28,321 bases of DNA from an uncultured Hungatella sp. (GCA_910585645.1 CAJUFP010000064.1:1-28321); one strand, 5' to 3'. Shown: positions 6,879 through 15,945, counted from the first letter of the stretch. Made by a program: numbers and translations. Notes: generated by a model not told the origin, from the sequence alone.

Positions 6879-8190
6879 AGTCCTCTTCCTCTTCTTCCTC
6901 CCGCTTTACCATGTACAGCCCCTGAACAACAGAAAACAGGATAAACGTACACAGAACAGAACTGCCTCCGTAGCTGATCAAAGGCAGCGTCACCCCTGTA
7001 GACGGAATAAATTTGGTCACGCCTCCGGCTGTCAGAAAAACCTGGACGATGTATTCCACCCCCAGCCCCAGAGCCAACAGCTTGTAAAACATGGCCTCCA
7101 TCTCACAGGCCACCATCATAAACTGGATAAAACAGCCCAGACAGATAAAGAGCACGCACATGGCAAACAGGGCGCCCATTTCCTCCGAAACAGCCGCCAG
7201 GACAAAATCCTTCTCCACAACCGGGATCTTACCGGGCATACCCTGGTAAAGGCCCAGACCGAACCAGCTTCCTGTGCCGATGGCAAACAAGGACTGGGTG
7301 ATCTGATACCCCCGGTTGTCAATATCCGCCCAGGGATCCTTCCAGGCCATGACCCGGACCTGCACATGGGAAAACAGCTTCCACGCCGCCACAGAGGCTC
7401 CGCATCCACCCGCAAAACCCAGAACCAGGTAGATCCAGTCCGACGTGGCCACAAACACCATAAACACATAGGTGATAAAAAATATAAGCCCGCTGCCCAG
7501 ATCTTTAGACAACACCAGCACCAGCACATGGAGAGCCGCCACCGCGCTTGTGACCATGATCTGCCTTCTGTCCGTAGACTTGTAAAACATGGCGGACACA
7601 AAAAACACAAAGGTTATCTTCACAAACTCCGACGGCTGCACCGCCACCTCCCCCAGCTTTAAAGACAGCTGAGCCCCGTAACTGGCATCCCCGGCCGCGT
7701 ACACCGCCGCCAAAAGCCCCAGCCCCACAGCGGCGTAGACCCACGCCATCCGGCTAAGCTGCCACATCCGGCGGATGACAAACGGGATCAGCCATGTAGA
7801 TGCCGCCGAACACACCACAATGCCGAACTGCCTTACCGCCTTGTCAAAGGAAAGCCTGGTGAGAATGATAAATCCCACGCTCAAAAGAAAACACATATTG
7901 TTGACCAGCAGTTTACACCGGCTGCGATAGCATTTGCCGTAGAGCGCCAGAAAACACCACAAAAACGCAGCCTGAGCCCCATAGAACGGAAACAGCCTCT
8001 CTTCCCCGGTTTTTAAAAACATCACGGAAAACGACAGAAAATGGATCAGAAACATTATCCTGTTCTGTCTTCTCAGATACCTGTCCCGTCTCTCCTCATC
8101 CACTCCAAAACAGCGGAAATTCCAGTATGTGTACATAGCCGCCATTAATATAGTCACGTAATTTGACGCGCCAACGATCAGTCCTTCCAA
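6862..8190 (-). CDS. SEDS-family glycosyltransferase (FtsW/RodA/SpoVE)
   Basis: A 442-residue polytopic membrane protein of the SEDS family, which polymerises lipid II into glycan strands. Conserved stretches are VQPSEFVKI, SKDLGSGL, GYQITQSLFAIGTGSWFG, EKDFVLAAVSEEMG and TGVTLPLISYGGSS; these are the loop and helix motifs of FtsW/RodA. About ten hydrophobic segments are visible. The C terminus is an unusual acidic tail with a run of six Glu, followed by DYEAGY. The stop overlaps the PBP start by 17 bp, and the gene begins 12 bp after the U32 gene. The N-terminal part (first 150 residues) is longer than in the shortest members. It could be FtsW- or RodA-type; the neighbours zapA and PBP favour a septal role. 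Confidence 0.9.
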   Translation of the reverse strand: MEGLIVGASNYVTILMAAMYTYWNFRCFGVDEERRDRYLRRQNRIMFLIHFLSFSVMFLKTGEERLFPFYGAQAAFLWCFLALYGKCYRSRCKLLVNNMCFLLSVGFIILTRLSFDKAVRQFGIVVCSAASTWLIPFVIRRMWQLSRMAWVYAAVGLGLLAAVYAAGDASYGAQLSLKLGEVAVQPSEFVKITFVFFVSAMFYKSTDRRQIMVTSAVAALHVLVLVLSKDLGSGLIFFITYVFMVFVATSDWIYLVLGFAGGCGASVAAWKLFSHVQVRVMAWKDPWADIDNRGYQITQSLFAIGTGSWFGLGLYQGMPGKIPVVEKDFVLAAVSEEMGALFAMCVLFICLGCFIQFMMVACEMEAMFYKLLALGLGVEYIVQVFLTAGGVTKFIPSTGVTLPLISYGGSSVLCTFILFSVVQGLYMVKREEEEEEDYEAGY

Positions 8191-8202
8191 TTCATCACCT
8201 GC

Positions 8203-10551
8203 CTACTCCACGCCGCGCAAGAAGTGTCCTCTTGTAAAGTTTCCTGTCTGAGAGAGGTTCTGTGCTTTTTCTCCTCTGTACAGCTGTTCCGCCCACGTTG
8301 TCACGATCTGCCGGATCTGACCGGGATCCTCCCCCGTAAATTGAAGTCTCACCGCCTCTAAAGCCAGCTCCTTTATCCTTTCTGTCTGGTCCAACAGGGA
8401 CAGAGGAAGCGGATTATAGATAATATTGTAACAATAGACACAGTGGTTCTCCACAGGAAGTTCCTTGCCCGTCCGGTCCCGCATCATCAGCCTCCCCGGC
8501 TTTCTGCCGCACCCATATACAGTCTTTTGCACGCACTGGGCGGAAACCATGGCAGGGAGAAACCCATAGACGATCAACTCCCGCCTCTGACCATCCATCT
8601 GTCCCAGTTCCCTGCTATTCAGTTCCAGAGGAAACGTGGTCCCCAGGCATCCAAGCCCTACAAGCGCGCTCTGAGACGTGGAATTAAAAGAATATAGATT
8701 ATGATCCCCATAAACAGGGATTCTCACTCCTTTTTCCCGCAAATATCCGATCTCCTCCAGACTGCGAACCAAGATCCCGTCAAACCCGGCTTCCACAAGA
8801 ACGTTAAGACTTCCCTCAAAGAAACGTTCCGCCTGCTTTCGAAAGATCACCGGCATGGCCAGAACACAGCTTTTTTGGTGGGCATGACATGCCAAAACCC
8901 AGTCTCTCCACTGTCCCGGTCTGCCGGCATCTGCCTCTATATAGACCACAGAGACTTCCGGGATATCCAAGATTCGGGAAAGGCCTCCCTCTGATGCCAG
9001 CAGAACATGAAGCTTTGGCGTCCTTTTGGGGCCGCCCGTCCTCTCCAAATCCCCCCATCCGGCCCCTTCGGCCTGTATACAGGATTTTTTGTCTGACCAT
9101 TCTCCATCTGATGTAAGCTTTCTGCGATACCTGTCAACCGTATTCTGTCTCAGCTGCTCCAGTCCCCGCCTGCGCAGTTCGTTTAAAGTCTGCACCGGCA
9201 AGAACACCTGTCCTTCAAGACAGATATCCAGCTTTCTCCACACAAACGGCATATCCCCTGTCTTCTGTATCTGTCGTCTTAGCTGCTCTGTGGAGACAGG
9301 CTGGTTTCTGGCTGTCTCCGCTTTTGGCCCCATAACGGACGCCCCCGGAACCGTCTCCCTATCCGCCGCCGCCCATCCCATCTTCAGCTCCAGGCATACC
9401 TCCTGCCCTTCTCTCACCGTCAGAACACCTTCTACAGGCTCCTTTTTCTCTGCATTTACATAGAGCCGGTCCAGCTGGTCAAACAGTCTCTGATCACCCT
9501 GCCTGAACGCCGGTTTTTCCCTGACCGCAATCATCTCCCGCCCGTTTGACTGCCGGTAATACCCGTCTGTAAACCCGCCTCTGTCAAACAGTTCCAAAAG
9601 TTCCTGCCTGTCCCCAGGGTCCACACGGTACTCTTTCCGCCCTCTTTCCAGATACATATCCACATACTTACGGTAAATCCGCGTCACTCCCGCCGTATAT
9701 CTGGGGCTTTTCATCCGTCCCTCTATCTTCAGGGAATAAACGCCCGCTTCCACCAGGTCCGGAATCAAGTCCAGGGTGCAGAGATCCTTCATGCTGAGGA
9801 TGTACGGATCCTCCCGGTCAGCGCCTCCCCCTTTTCCCCTCCCGCGTCTGCTTCCCCCGCGATCCGCTCCCTTAGCCTGTCTCTTCCCTCCGTCTGAACT
9901 GTCACAGCCGCGCCCCTCTTTAGACGCTCTCTGATCTCTCACCTCGTAGGGAAGCCTGCAGGGCTGAGCGCACCGTCCCCGGTTTCCGCTCCGCCCCCCG
10001 ATGAAACTGCTCAAAAGGCACTGTCCCGAATAGCAATAGCACAGTGCCCCATGTACAAAACATTCTATCTCGATCGGTACTTCCTCGTGGATCCGACGGA
10101 TCTCTTCCAGGGATAATTCCCTGGCTGTCACCACCCGCTTCACCCCAAGATCCGCCAGAATCCTTGCCCCGTAAACCCCTGTGATGGTCATCTGTGTGCT
10201 GGCGTGAACAGGAAGCTCAGGAAATCGCTGCCGGATCACCCTGACAGCCCCCAGATCCTGAACAATAACCCCGTCCAGCCCCTGCTCATAGTAGGGACTC
10301 AAAAAACGCGGCAGTTCCTCCAGCTCCTCCTCTTTCATCAAGGTGTTCACCGTCATATAAAGAGACACTCCATGGAAATGAGCGTAGTCAATGGCCTCCA
10401 GCATCCTCTGCTGGTCAAGATTGTCCGCATAAGCTCTGGCCCCAAACCGGCTGCCGCCGATATAAACCCCGTCCGCTCCCGCTGCCACAGCAGCCTTCAT
10501 GCTCTCAAAGGAACCGGCAGGCGCCAAAACCTCCACCTGTCTCTGTCTCAT
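8203..10551 (-). CDS. U32-family protein (RlhA/TrhP-like RNA hydroxylase candidate)
   Basis: A 782-residue protein with an N-terminal U32 domain and a long C-terminal part that fits DUF3656. VEVLAPAGSFESMKAAVAAGAD opens the TIM-barrel. FVHGALCYCYSGQC, together with GRCAQPCR, supplies Cys164, 171, 173, 178, 194 and 198. YILSMKDLC and YSLKIEGRMKSPRYTAGV complete the signature. The family is annotated as peptidase, but characterised relatives such as RlhA and TrhP act in 5-hydroxycytidine and 5-hydroxyuridine formation in rRNA or tRNA; assignment here is by family only. Residues 205-248 form a very basic Gly/Arg/Lys/Asp linker between the Cys cluster and DPYILSMKDL, longer than I expect. The ATG overlaps the zapA stop (ATGA), and GGAGGG precedes it. 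The gene lies between zapA and the SEDS gene. Confidence 0.88.
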   Translation of the reverse strand: MRQRQVEVLAPAGSFESMKAAVAAGADGVYIGGSRFGARAYADNLDQQRMLEAIDYAHFHGVSLYMTVNTLMKEEELEELPRFLSPYYEQGLDGVIVQDLGAVRVIRQRFPELPVHASTQMTITGVYGARILADLGVKRVVTARELSLEEIRRIHEEVPIEIECFVHGALCYCYSGQCLLSSFIGGRSGNRGRCAQPCRLPYEVRDQRASKEGRGCDSSDGGKRQAKGADRGGSRRGRGKGGGADREDPYILSMKDLCTLDLIPDLVEAGVYSLKIEGRMKSPRYTAGVTRIYRKYVDMYLERGRKEYRVDPGDRQELLELFDRGGFTDGYYRQSNGREMIAVREKPAFRQGDQRLFDQLDRLYVNAEKKEPVEGVLTVREGQEVCLELKMGWAAADRETVPGASVMGPKAETARNQPVSTEQLRRQIQKTGDMPFVWRKLDICLEGQVFLPVQTLNELRRRGLEQLRQNTVDRYRRKLTSDGEWSDKKSCIQAEGAGWGDLERTGGPKRTPKLHVLLASEGGLSRILDIPEVSVVYIEADAGRPGQWRDWVLACHAHQKSCVLAMPVIFRKQAERFFEGSLNVLVEAGFDGILVRSLEEIGYLREKGVRIPVYGDHNLYSFNSTSQSALVGLGCLGTTFPLELNSRELGQMDGQRRELIVYGFLPAMVSAQCVQKTVYGCGRKPGRLMMRDRTGKELPVENHCVYCYNIIYNPLPLSLLDQTERIKELALEAVRLQFTGEDPGQIRQIVTTWAEQLYRGEKAQNLSQTGNFTRGHFLRGVE

Positions 10552-11045
10552 CTTTGCCCTCCGTCTCTGCCCTTTGGCCCCTGACTCACGCCCGCCGCGC
10601 CTATGGCAGCCTGAACCGCCTTGAGCCTTAGGATCTCCTCACAAGCCCGGTCCAGCTCTTTCTTCACCCGATCCAGCTCCGCTTTCTTCTCATCCAGATT
10701 CCTGACTGCGTCCTCCAGCCGCATCTGGGTAGTCACCAGCTCATGTTTCAGCCCGTAACTCTCCCGCTCCATGTCGTCCCGCTGCCGCTCGCTGACCGCG
10801 GCCCGGTCAATGGCCTTAAAATAATCATCCGCGATATTCAGAGAGATCATCACTGCCTGATACTCCTCACTCTGCCTGGTAAACCCATCCTGCCGCTTTA
10901 GCTGGGCTGTCTTCTCATTAATATAGCTGGCCACCCTCTGAAGATAATGCTCGTCCTCCGTACCACCCAGAGTATAGATCTTTCCATCAATCAAAACTTC
11001 CGCATAATTCTTGGTATCCATGAACCTGCCGCTGTTGTTTTTCAT
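10548..11045 (-). CDS. zapA: Cell division protein ZapA
   Basis: A 165-residue cytosolic protein that promotes FtsZ protofilament bundling at the Z-ring. AEVLIDGKIYTLGGTEDEHYLQRVASYINEK is the ZapA N-terminal head. From about 95 to 145 a long charged coiled coil follows (LKHELVTTQMRLEDAVRNL and on), which fits the dimerising tail. It is somewhat longer than the minimal ZapA of about 85-110 residues. AAGGAG lies about 9 bases before the ATG at 11045, and an in-frame ATG nine residues later (MDTKNY) is the alternative start. The stop overlaps the U32 start by 4 bp, so the two are coupled. Its place between ruvB and a SEDS-PBP pair supports a division role. Confidence 0.87.
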   Translation of the reverse strand: MKNNSGRFMDTKNYAEVLIDGKIYTLGGTEDEHYLQRVASYINEKTAQLKRQDGFTRQSEEYQAVMISLNIADDYFKAIDRAAVSERQRDDMERESYGLKHELVTTQMRLEDAVRNLDEKKAELDRVKKELDRACEEILRLKAVQAAIGAAGVSQGPKGRDGGQR

Positions 11046-11107
11046 CCCAATCCGCTCCTTGTCCGTAACCGTTCAGATAACCCTTGAACTGTTACCCTTG
11101 TCCTTCC

Positions 11108-12097
11108 TCAGGCCAGCCCCAGATGATGATAGGCATGTTCCGTGGCCACCCGTCCCCTGGACGTGCGGTTGATCAGGCCATTCATCAAAAGATACGGCTC
11201 ATATACATCCTCAAGAGTCCCCGCGTCCTCCCCCAAAGCTGCTGCCAGGGTGTCAAGCCCCACAGGGCCTCCGGAAAACTTCTGGATAATCGTCAGAAGA
11301 ATGGCCCTGTCATTATTGTCCAGCCCCAGACGGTCCACATCCAGGATATCCAGGGCAAAATCTGCCACCTCCTTGGTGATAACCCCGTCATACTTCACCT
11401 GAGCGAAATCTCTGACCCGCCTCAACAGCCGATTGGCAAGCCTGGGAGTCCCCCTAGAACGCCTTGCCAGCTCCAGAGCTCCCGATTCCTCGATCTCTAC
11501 ATCCATAACCCTTGCGGAGCGAAGGATAATGGTCTTCAGTTCCTCTGTGGTGTAAAACTCCATTTTTGCCATCACGCCGAACCGGTCCCGCAGCGGAGCC
11601 GTCAACAGTCCTGCTCTGGTAGTGGCCCCTACCAGGGTAAACCTGGGAAGCTCCAGCCGTATGGATCTGGCAGAAGATTCCTTGCCCAGCATAATGTCAA
11701 TGGCAAAATCCTCCATGGCCGGATAGAGCACCTCCTCCACCTGCCGGTTCAGCCGATGAATCTCGTCAACAAACAGCACATCCCCCTCCTGGAGATTGTT
11801 CAGGATCGCCGCCATCTCCCCCGGCTTCTCAATGGCCGGCCCGGAGGTGACCTTCATATTCACACCCATCTCATGGGCAATGATCCCTGACAGGGTAGTC
11901 TTTCCAAGCCCTGGCGGACCATAAAACAGCACATGATCCAGGCTGTCCCCCCTGGACTTTGCCGCGTCAATATAAATCTTCAAGGTAGACTTCAGCTTCT
12001 CCTGGCCAATATAATCCTTTAGCGCCTGCGGTCTTAAGTTTGATTCCACCTTGCTGTCTTCTTCTGTCAAATCCGTATTAATGATCCTGCGCTCCAT
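11108..12097 (-). CDS. ruvB: Holliday junction helicase subunit RuvB
   Basis: A 329-residue AAA+ motor that drives branch migration of Holliday junctions together with RuvA. Walker A, GPPGLGKTT, is at about 60-68. Walker B, VLFVDEIHRL, follows at about 110. VGATTRAGLLTAPLRDRFG holds sensor 1 and the arginine finger region. The C-terminal winged helix includes GGPVGLDTLAAALGED and EPYLLMNGLINRTSRGR. The length is normal and all core motifs are intact. AGGGGA lies before the ATG. The gene follows ruvA by 54 bp and precedes zapA by 62 bp, so it is probably transcribed from the ruvA promoter. Confidence 0.97.
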   Translation of the reverse strand: MERRIINTDLTEEDSKVESNLRPQALKDYIGQEKLKSTLKIYIDAAKSRGDSLDHVLFYGPPGLGKTTLSGIIAHEMGVNMKVTSGPAIEKPGEMAAILNNLQEGDVLFVDEIHRLNRQVEEVLYPAMEDFAIDIMLGKESSARSIRLELPRFTLVGATTRAGLLTAPLRDRFGVMAKMEFYTTEELKTIILRSARVMDVEIEESGALELARRSRGTPRLANRLLRRVRDFAQVKYDGVITKEVADFALDILDVDRLGLDNNDRAILLTIIQKFSGGPVGLDTLAAALGEDAGTLEDVYEPYLLMNGLINRTSRGRVATEHAYHHLGLA

Positions 12098-12151
12098 ATT
12101 CCCCTGCCTGATATCCGGTTCACTCCGGATTTATTCTCGCTTCTAACTCTT

Positions 12152-12769
12152 CTAAACAGCCAAATGCCTCAAAGAAGCCTTCAGCACCTGGTCTCCTGTC
12201 ATCCCGTCCGTGATCTCCACCTGACGCACCGCCCTGGTGGCCTCCATAGCAGAATACCCCAGAGCCACCAAAGCATCTACAGCCTCTTTCCCGGCATTTC
12301 CAAGCCCTGACTTTTCCCTGGCATCCCCATCCGCCTTTCCTGACAGAGACGGCGGCATCAGCTCCTCTGGGGAAATCCTGTCCTTCAGATCCAGTATCAC
12401 TCTCTGAGCCGTTTTCGTGCCGATCCCCGGCGCTCTGGAGATAGCTTTCGTATCCCCGGAGATAATAGCCAGTCTCAAGTCCTCCGGCCTCATAGCCGAC
12501 AAGATCCCCAAAGCCCCTTTGGGACCGATCCCGCTCACTCCCAGAAGCTGCCTAAACATCTTCAGATCCTGCCTGCTCAAAAAACCAAACAGGCTCACAG
12601 CGTCCTCCCGAATCTGGAGATACGTATAGATCCGCACCTCCTCCCCGATCCCGGGAAGGCTTTCCAGCAAAGACAGGGGAACCCGGATATTGTACCCCAC
12701 GCTTCCCGCCTCCACCACGATCATGTCCTCATCCATCTCCACCAATGGTCCTCTGATATAAGATATCAC
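12152..12769 (-). CDS. ruvA: Holliday junction DNA-binding subunit RuvA
   Basis: A 205-residue protein whose tetramers bind and flatten the four-way junction and load RuvB. The protein opens with ISYIRGPLVEMDEDMIVVEAGSVGYNI, the OB-fold domain. The first helix-hairpin-helix is in LGVSGIGPKGALGIL and the second in ISRAPGIGTKTAQRVI. A linker rich in Gly and charged residues (about 135-155) leads to the RuvB-binding domain (AVDALVALGYSAMEATRAV). The GTG at 12769 is chosen: it gives the usual length and directly precedes ISYIRG. The frame stays open upstream to 12940, but that part runs through the promoter and is not RuvA-like. The gene is the first of the division/repair cluster. Confidence 0.94.
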   Translation of the reverse strand: MISYIRGPLVEMDEDMIVVEAGSVGYNIRVPLSLLESLPGIGEEVRIYTYLQIREDAVSLFGFLSRQDLKMFRQLLGVSGIGPKGALGILSAMRPEDLRLAIISGDTKAISRAPGIGTKTAQRVILDLKDRISPEELMPPSLSGKADGDAREKSGLGNAGKEAVDALVALGYSAMEATRAVRQVEITDGMTGDQVLKASLRHLAV

Positions 12770-12801
12770 GGTATGTACCTCTTCTCTGCATTTCTCCATC
12801 C

Positions 12802-12830
12802 AGTATAGCATACCGCCCCTGTTCCTGCAA
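12802..12830 (-). promoter_or_regulatory. Promoter of the ruvA cluster
   Basis: On the minus strand TTGCAG (12830-12825), a 17-base spacer and TATACT (12807-12802) precede the ruvA GTG by about 33 bases. It supports the short ruvA start. Confidence 0.65.
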
Positions 12831-12844
12831 TATCCTCTGTCCGG

Positions 12845-12873
12845 TTGACTTCCCCCCATCCCCCATTTATAAT
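12845..12873 (+). promoter_or_regulatory. Promoter of the YprB-like exonuclease gene
   Basis: TTGACT (12845-12850), 17 bases and TATAAT (12868-12873) form a near-consensus promoter about 40 bases before the ATG. It is divergent from the ruvA promoter, which starts 15 bases away. Confidence 0.75.
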
Positions 12874-12911
12874 ATGGACAGACCAACAAAAATTTCACCA
12901 AGGAGCCGCCC

Positions 12912-13997
12912 ATGATAACTGCCAGCCACACCTTCACCACCCCGGATACCTACCCTTTAGACCGCTTGGGACAGCCAGACAAACTCCTCTTTTTTGACAT
13001 CGAGACCACCGGCTTTTCCGGCGCCAATCACCAGGTATACCTGATCGGCTGCGTCTGCCGCCTCAACAAAACATGGCATCTGACCCAGTGGTTTGCCGAC
13101 ACGCCTGACGCGGAAAAAGACGTGCTCACAGCCTTTTTTCAGTATGCCGGGGGCTTCGCCGTCCTGGTCCATTTTAACGGCGACACCTTTGACATTCCGT
13201 TTCTCCGGAAACGCTTTCAGGCCTGGGGGCTGCCCTATGATCTCTCCTCCTTTGACAGCGTGGATATCTACAAACATCTGCGCCCTCTCCGGGGGCTCAT
13301 AGGGTTGGACAGTTTAAAACAGAAATCCATCGAGCAGTTCCTGGGCATCTCCCGCCAGGATCCCTACTCCGGGGGACAGTTGATTGACGTCTACCGGTTT
13401 TACCTGGAGACCTCCAAAGAAGACCTCTACAAAATGCTGATGCTCCACAACCAGGAGGATCTGGAGGGTATGCCCCTGATTCTCCCGATCCTGTACTATG
13501 AGGATTTTCTAAAACAGGACTTTGCTCTGACAGAACAAAAAATCCTGGAGCAATCAGACATCTTCGGCGAATCTGTCTTCAGCCTCTGCCTTACCCTTGA
13601 AGGCCGGGATATGCTGCCTGTCCCCATTCAGTGGGACACCTCCCATGCCGCCTGCCAGGCATCCAAAAACGGTCTGGAACTGACCGTCCCTCTGGTAAAT
13701 GACACCTTAAAATACTTTTACCCTGACTACAAAGATTACTACTACCTCATCTACGAGGATATGGCTGTACATAAAAGCGTCGGGGAATATGTGGAGAGGT
13801 CAGCCAGGAAAAAAGCCACGGCCCAGACCTGCTACACCAAAAAGACCGGCCTCTTCCTCCCGCAGCCAGACGCTCTCTGGTCCCCCTCTTTCAAAAAGGA
13901 GCACCGGGCAAAACAGGCTTATGCCGAGTATGTCCCCACCCTCTTTGATGATTCCGAGACGCTGATGAAGTATATCCGCTATCTTCTTGACCTCTGA
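12912..13997 (+). CDS. YprB-like ribonuclease H-fold exonuclease
   Basis: A 361-residue protein with a DEDD-type nuclease domain in the first 200 residues. FFDIETTGF supplies D29 and E31. HFNGDTFDIPFL gives D91 and D94. HNQEDLEGM gives the His179 and Asp183 pair. These are the metal-binding residues of RNase H-fold exonucleases, and the arrangement with a family-specific C-terminal half fits the YprB group found in Firmicutes. The substrate (RNA or DNA) is not known from the sequence. AAGGAG lies about 9 bases before the ATG at 12912. The gene stands alone, divergent from ruvA, and its end faces the NlpC gene. Confidence 0.85.
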   Translation: MITASHTFTTPDTYPLDRLGQPDKLLFFDIETTGFSGANHQVYLIGCVCRLNKTWHLTQWFADTPDAEKDVLTAFFQYAGGFAVLVHFNGDTFDIPFLRKRFQAWGLPYDLSSFDSVDIYKHLRPLRGLIGLDSLKQKSIEQFLGISRQDPYSGGQLIDVYRFYLETSKEDLYKMLMLHNQEDLEGMPLILPILYYEDFLKQDFALTEQKILEQSDIFGESVFSLCLTLEGRDMLPVPIQWDTSHAACQASKNGLELTVPLVNDTLKYFYPDYKDYYYLIYEDMAVHKSVGEYVERSARKKATAQTCYTKKTGLFLPQPDALWSPSFKKEHRAKQAYAEYVPTLFDDSETLMKYIRYLLDL

Positions 13998-14034
13998 CAC
14001 TGTAAAAAACAGTATGAGCCCACTCCTGCCCTTG

Positions 14035-14087
14035 AAAAACGCCCGGCCAGGCCGGAATCCGTGCTGCGGTTCCGCCCTGGCCGGGCG
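14035..14087 (-). terminator. Terminator of the NlpC/P60 gene
   Basis: CGCCCGGCCAGG (14040-14051) and CCTGGCCGGGCG (14076-14087) form a perfect 12-bp stem with an inner CGGAA/TTCCG pair. On the minus strand five T follow. The plus strand has no good T-run, so it mainly serves the minus-strand gene. Confidence 0.8.
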
Positions 14088-14115
14088 TACTCTTCTTAAT
14101 TATTTGGCCTTTCTA

Positions 14116-15762
14116 TCAGTCGATCACGCTGCGGATGGTCTTTGGCGTCCTGTAATTCCAGGTAGAGATCTTGATTCCGCTCTTGCTGCTGGCTGCGTGG
14201 ACGATCTGCCCGTTGCCGATGTACATGGCAACATGATTTACAGTCCCGCTGCTGTTGGCATAGAAGATCAAATCTCCGGGACGCATCTCCGACGACTTAA
14301 TCGCGCGCCCAACCTTTGCCTGCTCTCTGGAAGTCCTTGGCAGACTGATCCCGAAATTCTTCATAACAGACTGGACAAATCCGGAACAGTCGGCGCCATT
14401 GGTCAGGCTGGTTCCGCCCCATACATAGCGGTTACCCACGTACTTGATGGCAAAGTTCACGATCTGATTTCTCCTGGAAGCCTGCTGGTTCGCCAACTCC
14501 TCCAGAGGAGAAAACTTGATGGCCTCAGTCAGGGCATAGCGGACTTCCACATTATTATCCCTGGTAGAGATGTAAGCGCCGTCGGTACCCTCATCCTCGT
14601 CCCCGCCGTCCAGCTCGATCTGTACCCAGCCGTCCAGCTGCTGCACCACGGAATACCGCTCTTCTTTGGAAATCTGAGTCCAGATGCTGGCATCCGTGCT
14701 GGGACTTGTCCGAACGTTCAGCTTGTCCGTGTTGACAATAGCCATAAGGGACGCGGACCCCATGGCAAGGTCAATCGCCTCCTGGCCTGTGGCTGTGTAC
14801 TGGCTGTCTGCTGACACATATCCTGTTATATTACCGGAATGGATCTTGTACCATCCGTCCTCTGTCTCCAGGATCTCACCGGCTGCCTTGCCTGGCAGCT
14901 TTCCGATGATATTGGCATTGCCCTCATCCTTTGGTGAACTTCGGATATTCAGATAATTGCTCACCTTTGAAATAAGCAGGTTATTATACTGATTAATGGC
15001 CATGGCCTTCAGATCCATCTTCCTGGCCTCGTTCAGAGCGTATCTCACTTCCACATAATCGGAGGAGATGTACCCGCCGGTAGTCTGGACCCATCCGTCC
15101 TCCTGGCTGACCACCTCATAGCGCTCGTCCAGAAGAGCCTGAGCCACCACATTATCCGGCCCCAGCTCCGGTGTCTGGCGGATATTTACATTGTCCGCAG
15201 TGACCACGGCCCGCAGTTTCACCTGCTCCAGCGCCGCTGCCCGGGCATCCTCCCCGGTTATAACATACTGACTGGCAATATATCCGTCTACCGGGCCGGA
15301 GTGGATCTGATACCAGTCTCCTTCCTGACTCACGATCTGGCAGACGCTGTTCTCCTGCATCTTCCCAATGATATCCCCATTGGAGTCCGGGGTTTTTCGC
15401 ACATTCAGATATCCTGACACCTGGACCAGCCCAAGATTACCATAGGAATCTACCACAGCCTGCTTCTCGGCAGCTTCCTCAGCCTCCTTCTGCTGCCGTT
15501 CCTGCTCCTCCACGGCCAGCCTGGACGCCTCCTCATCTATGGTCATGTCCTCCATAGCTTCTGTGGACTCAACTGTCTGCATGACTTCCCGGTTCTTGCT
15601 GCCTCCGGACAGGCCCTTTTTGACGGCTAACCCCATAAGGATCACCGCCACGATGACCCCGACTACAGCCAATCCTATGATCAGATATCGAAAATAGTCA
15701 TTATTGTTCCGCTTTCTTCTTGCTCTGTCTAAAACTCTGGCATAATCTTCTTTTTCAAACAT
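14116..15762 (-). CDS. NlpC/P60 endopeptidase with four SH3b domains
   Basis: A 548-residue membrane-anchored cell-wall hydrolase that would cut the peptide stem of peptidoglycan outside the cell. An N-terminal cytosolic stretch of about 24 residues is followed by one hydrophobic anchor (about 25-47) and an acidic Glu/Gln-rich linker. Four SH3b modules follow; each opens with a phrase such as SGYLNVRKTP, ADNVNIRQTP, SNYLNIRSSP or TDKLNVRTSP, and they seem to be arranged as two pairs. The NlpC/P60 domain fills the last 120 residues, with catalytic Cys459 in NGADCSGFVQ, His510 in VNHVAMYIGNG and His522 in IVHAAS. The ATG at 15762 is chosen because AGGAGA lies 7 bases before it; an earlier start (15852) would coincide with the likely transcription start. 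It ends at a strong terminator. Confidence 0.92.
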   Translation of the reverse strand: MFEKEDYARVLDRARRKRNNNDYFRYLIIGLAVVGVIVAVILMGLAVKKGLSGGSKNREVMQTVESTEAMEDMTIDEEASRLAVEEQERQQKEAEEAAEKQAVVDSYGNLGLVQVSGYLNVRKTPDSNGDIIGKMQENSVCQIVSQEGDWYQIHSGPVDGYIASQYVITGEDARAAALEQVKLRAVVTADNVNIRQTPELGPDNVVAQALLDERYEVVSQEDGWVQTTGGYISSDYVEVRYALNEARKMDLKAMAINQYNNLLISKVSNYLNIRSSPKDEGNANIIGKLPGKAAGEILETEDGWYKIHSGNITGYVSADSQYTATGQEAIDLAMGSASLMAIVNTDKLNVRTSPSTDASIWTQISKEERYSVVQQLDGWVQIELDGGDEDEGTDGAYISTRDNNVEVRYALTEAIKFSPLEELANQQASRRNQIVNFAIKYVGNRYVWGGTSLTNGADCSGFVQSVMKNFGISLPRTSREQAKVGRAIKSSEMRPGDLIFYANSSGTVNHVAMYIGNGQIVHAASSKSGIKISTWNYRTPKTIRSVID

Positions 15763-15853
15763 GTGTATTCTCCTGCCGCGTCTATGTACATCCTTCTGGC
15801 ATAATCCTCTCTGACATCTGCCTGATCTCGAAAACAGTAAAATCAACGGCATT

Positions 15854-15859
15854 AGTATA
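15854..15859 (-). promoter_or_regulatory. -10 box of the NlpC/P60 gene (weak -35)
   Basis: TATACT on the minus strand lies about 90 bases before the chosen start. No good -35 box is seen at 16-18 bases. It would put the transcript start near 15848, inside the longer reading frame. Confidence 0.4.
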
Positions 15860-15945
15860 CCATAACTTTTTCCTTAATACGACACGTTCATACAAGAAAA
15901 ATATTAAAATTTTATTACAATTTCCGGCATTATCTGTTACAAAAT

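Noticed and set aside
6712..7662. 316-aa plus-strand reading frame
   Set aside because: It is antisense to the PBP and SEDS genes, is rich in His/Gln/Pro/Lys and matches no family; a shadow of GC-rich coding sequence.
11084..11890. 268-aa plus-strand reading frame
   Set aside because: Antisense to ruvB, no recognisable domain.
12770..12940. Longer N terminus of RuvA
   Set aside because: The extension covers the promoter and is not RuvA-like; GTG at 12769 gives the standard protein.
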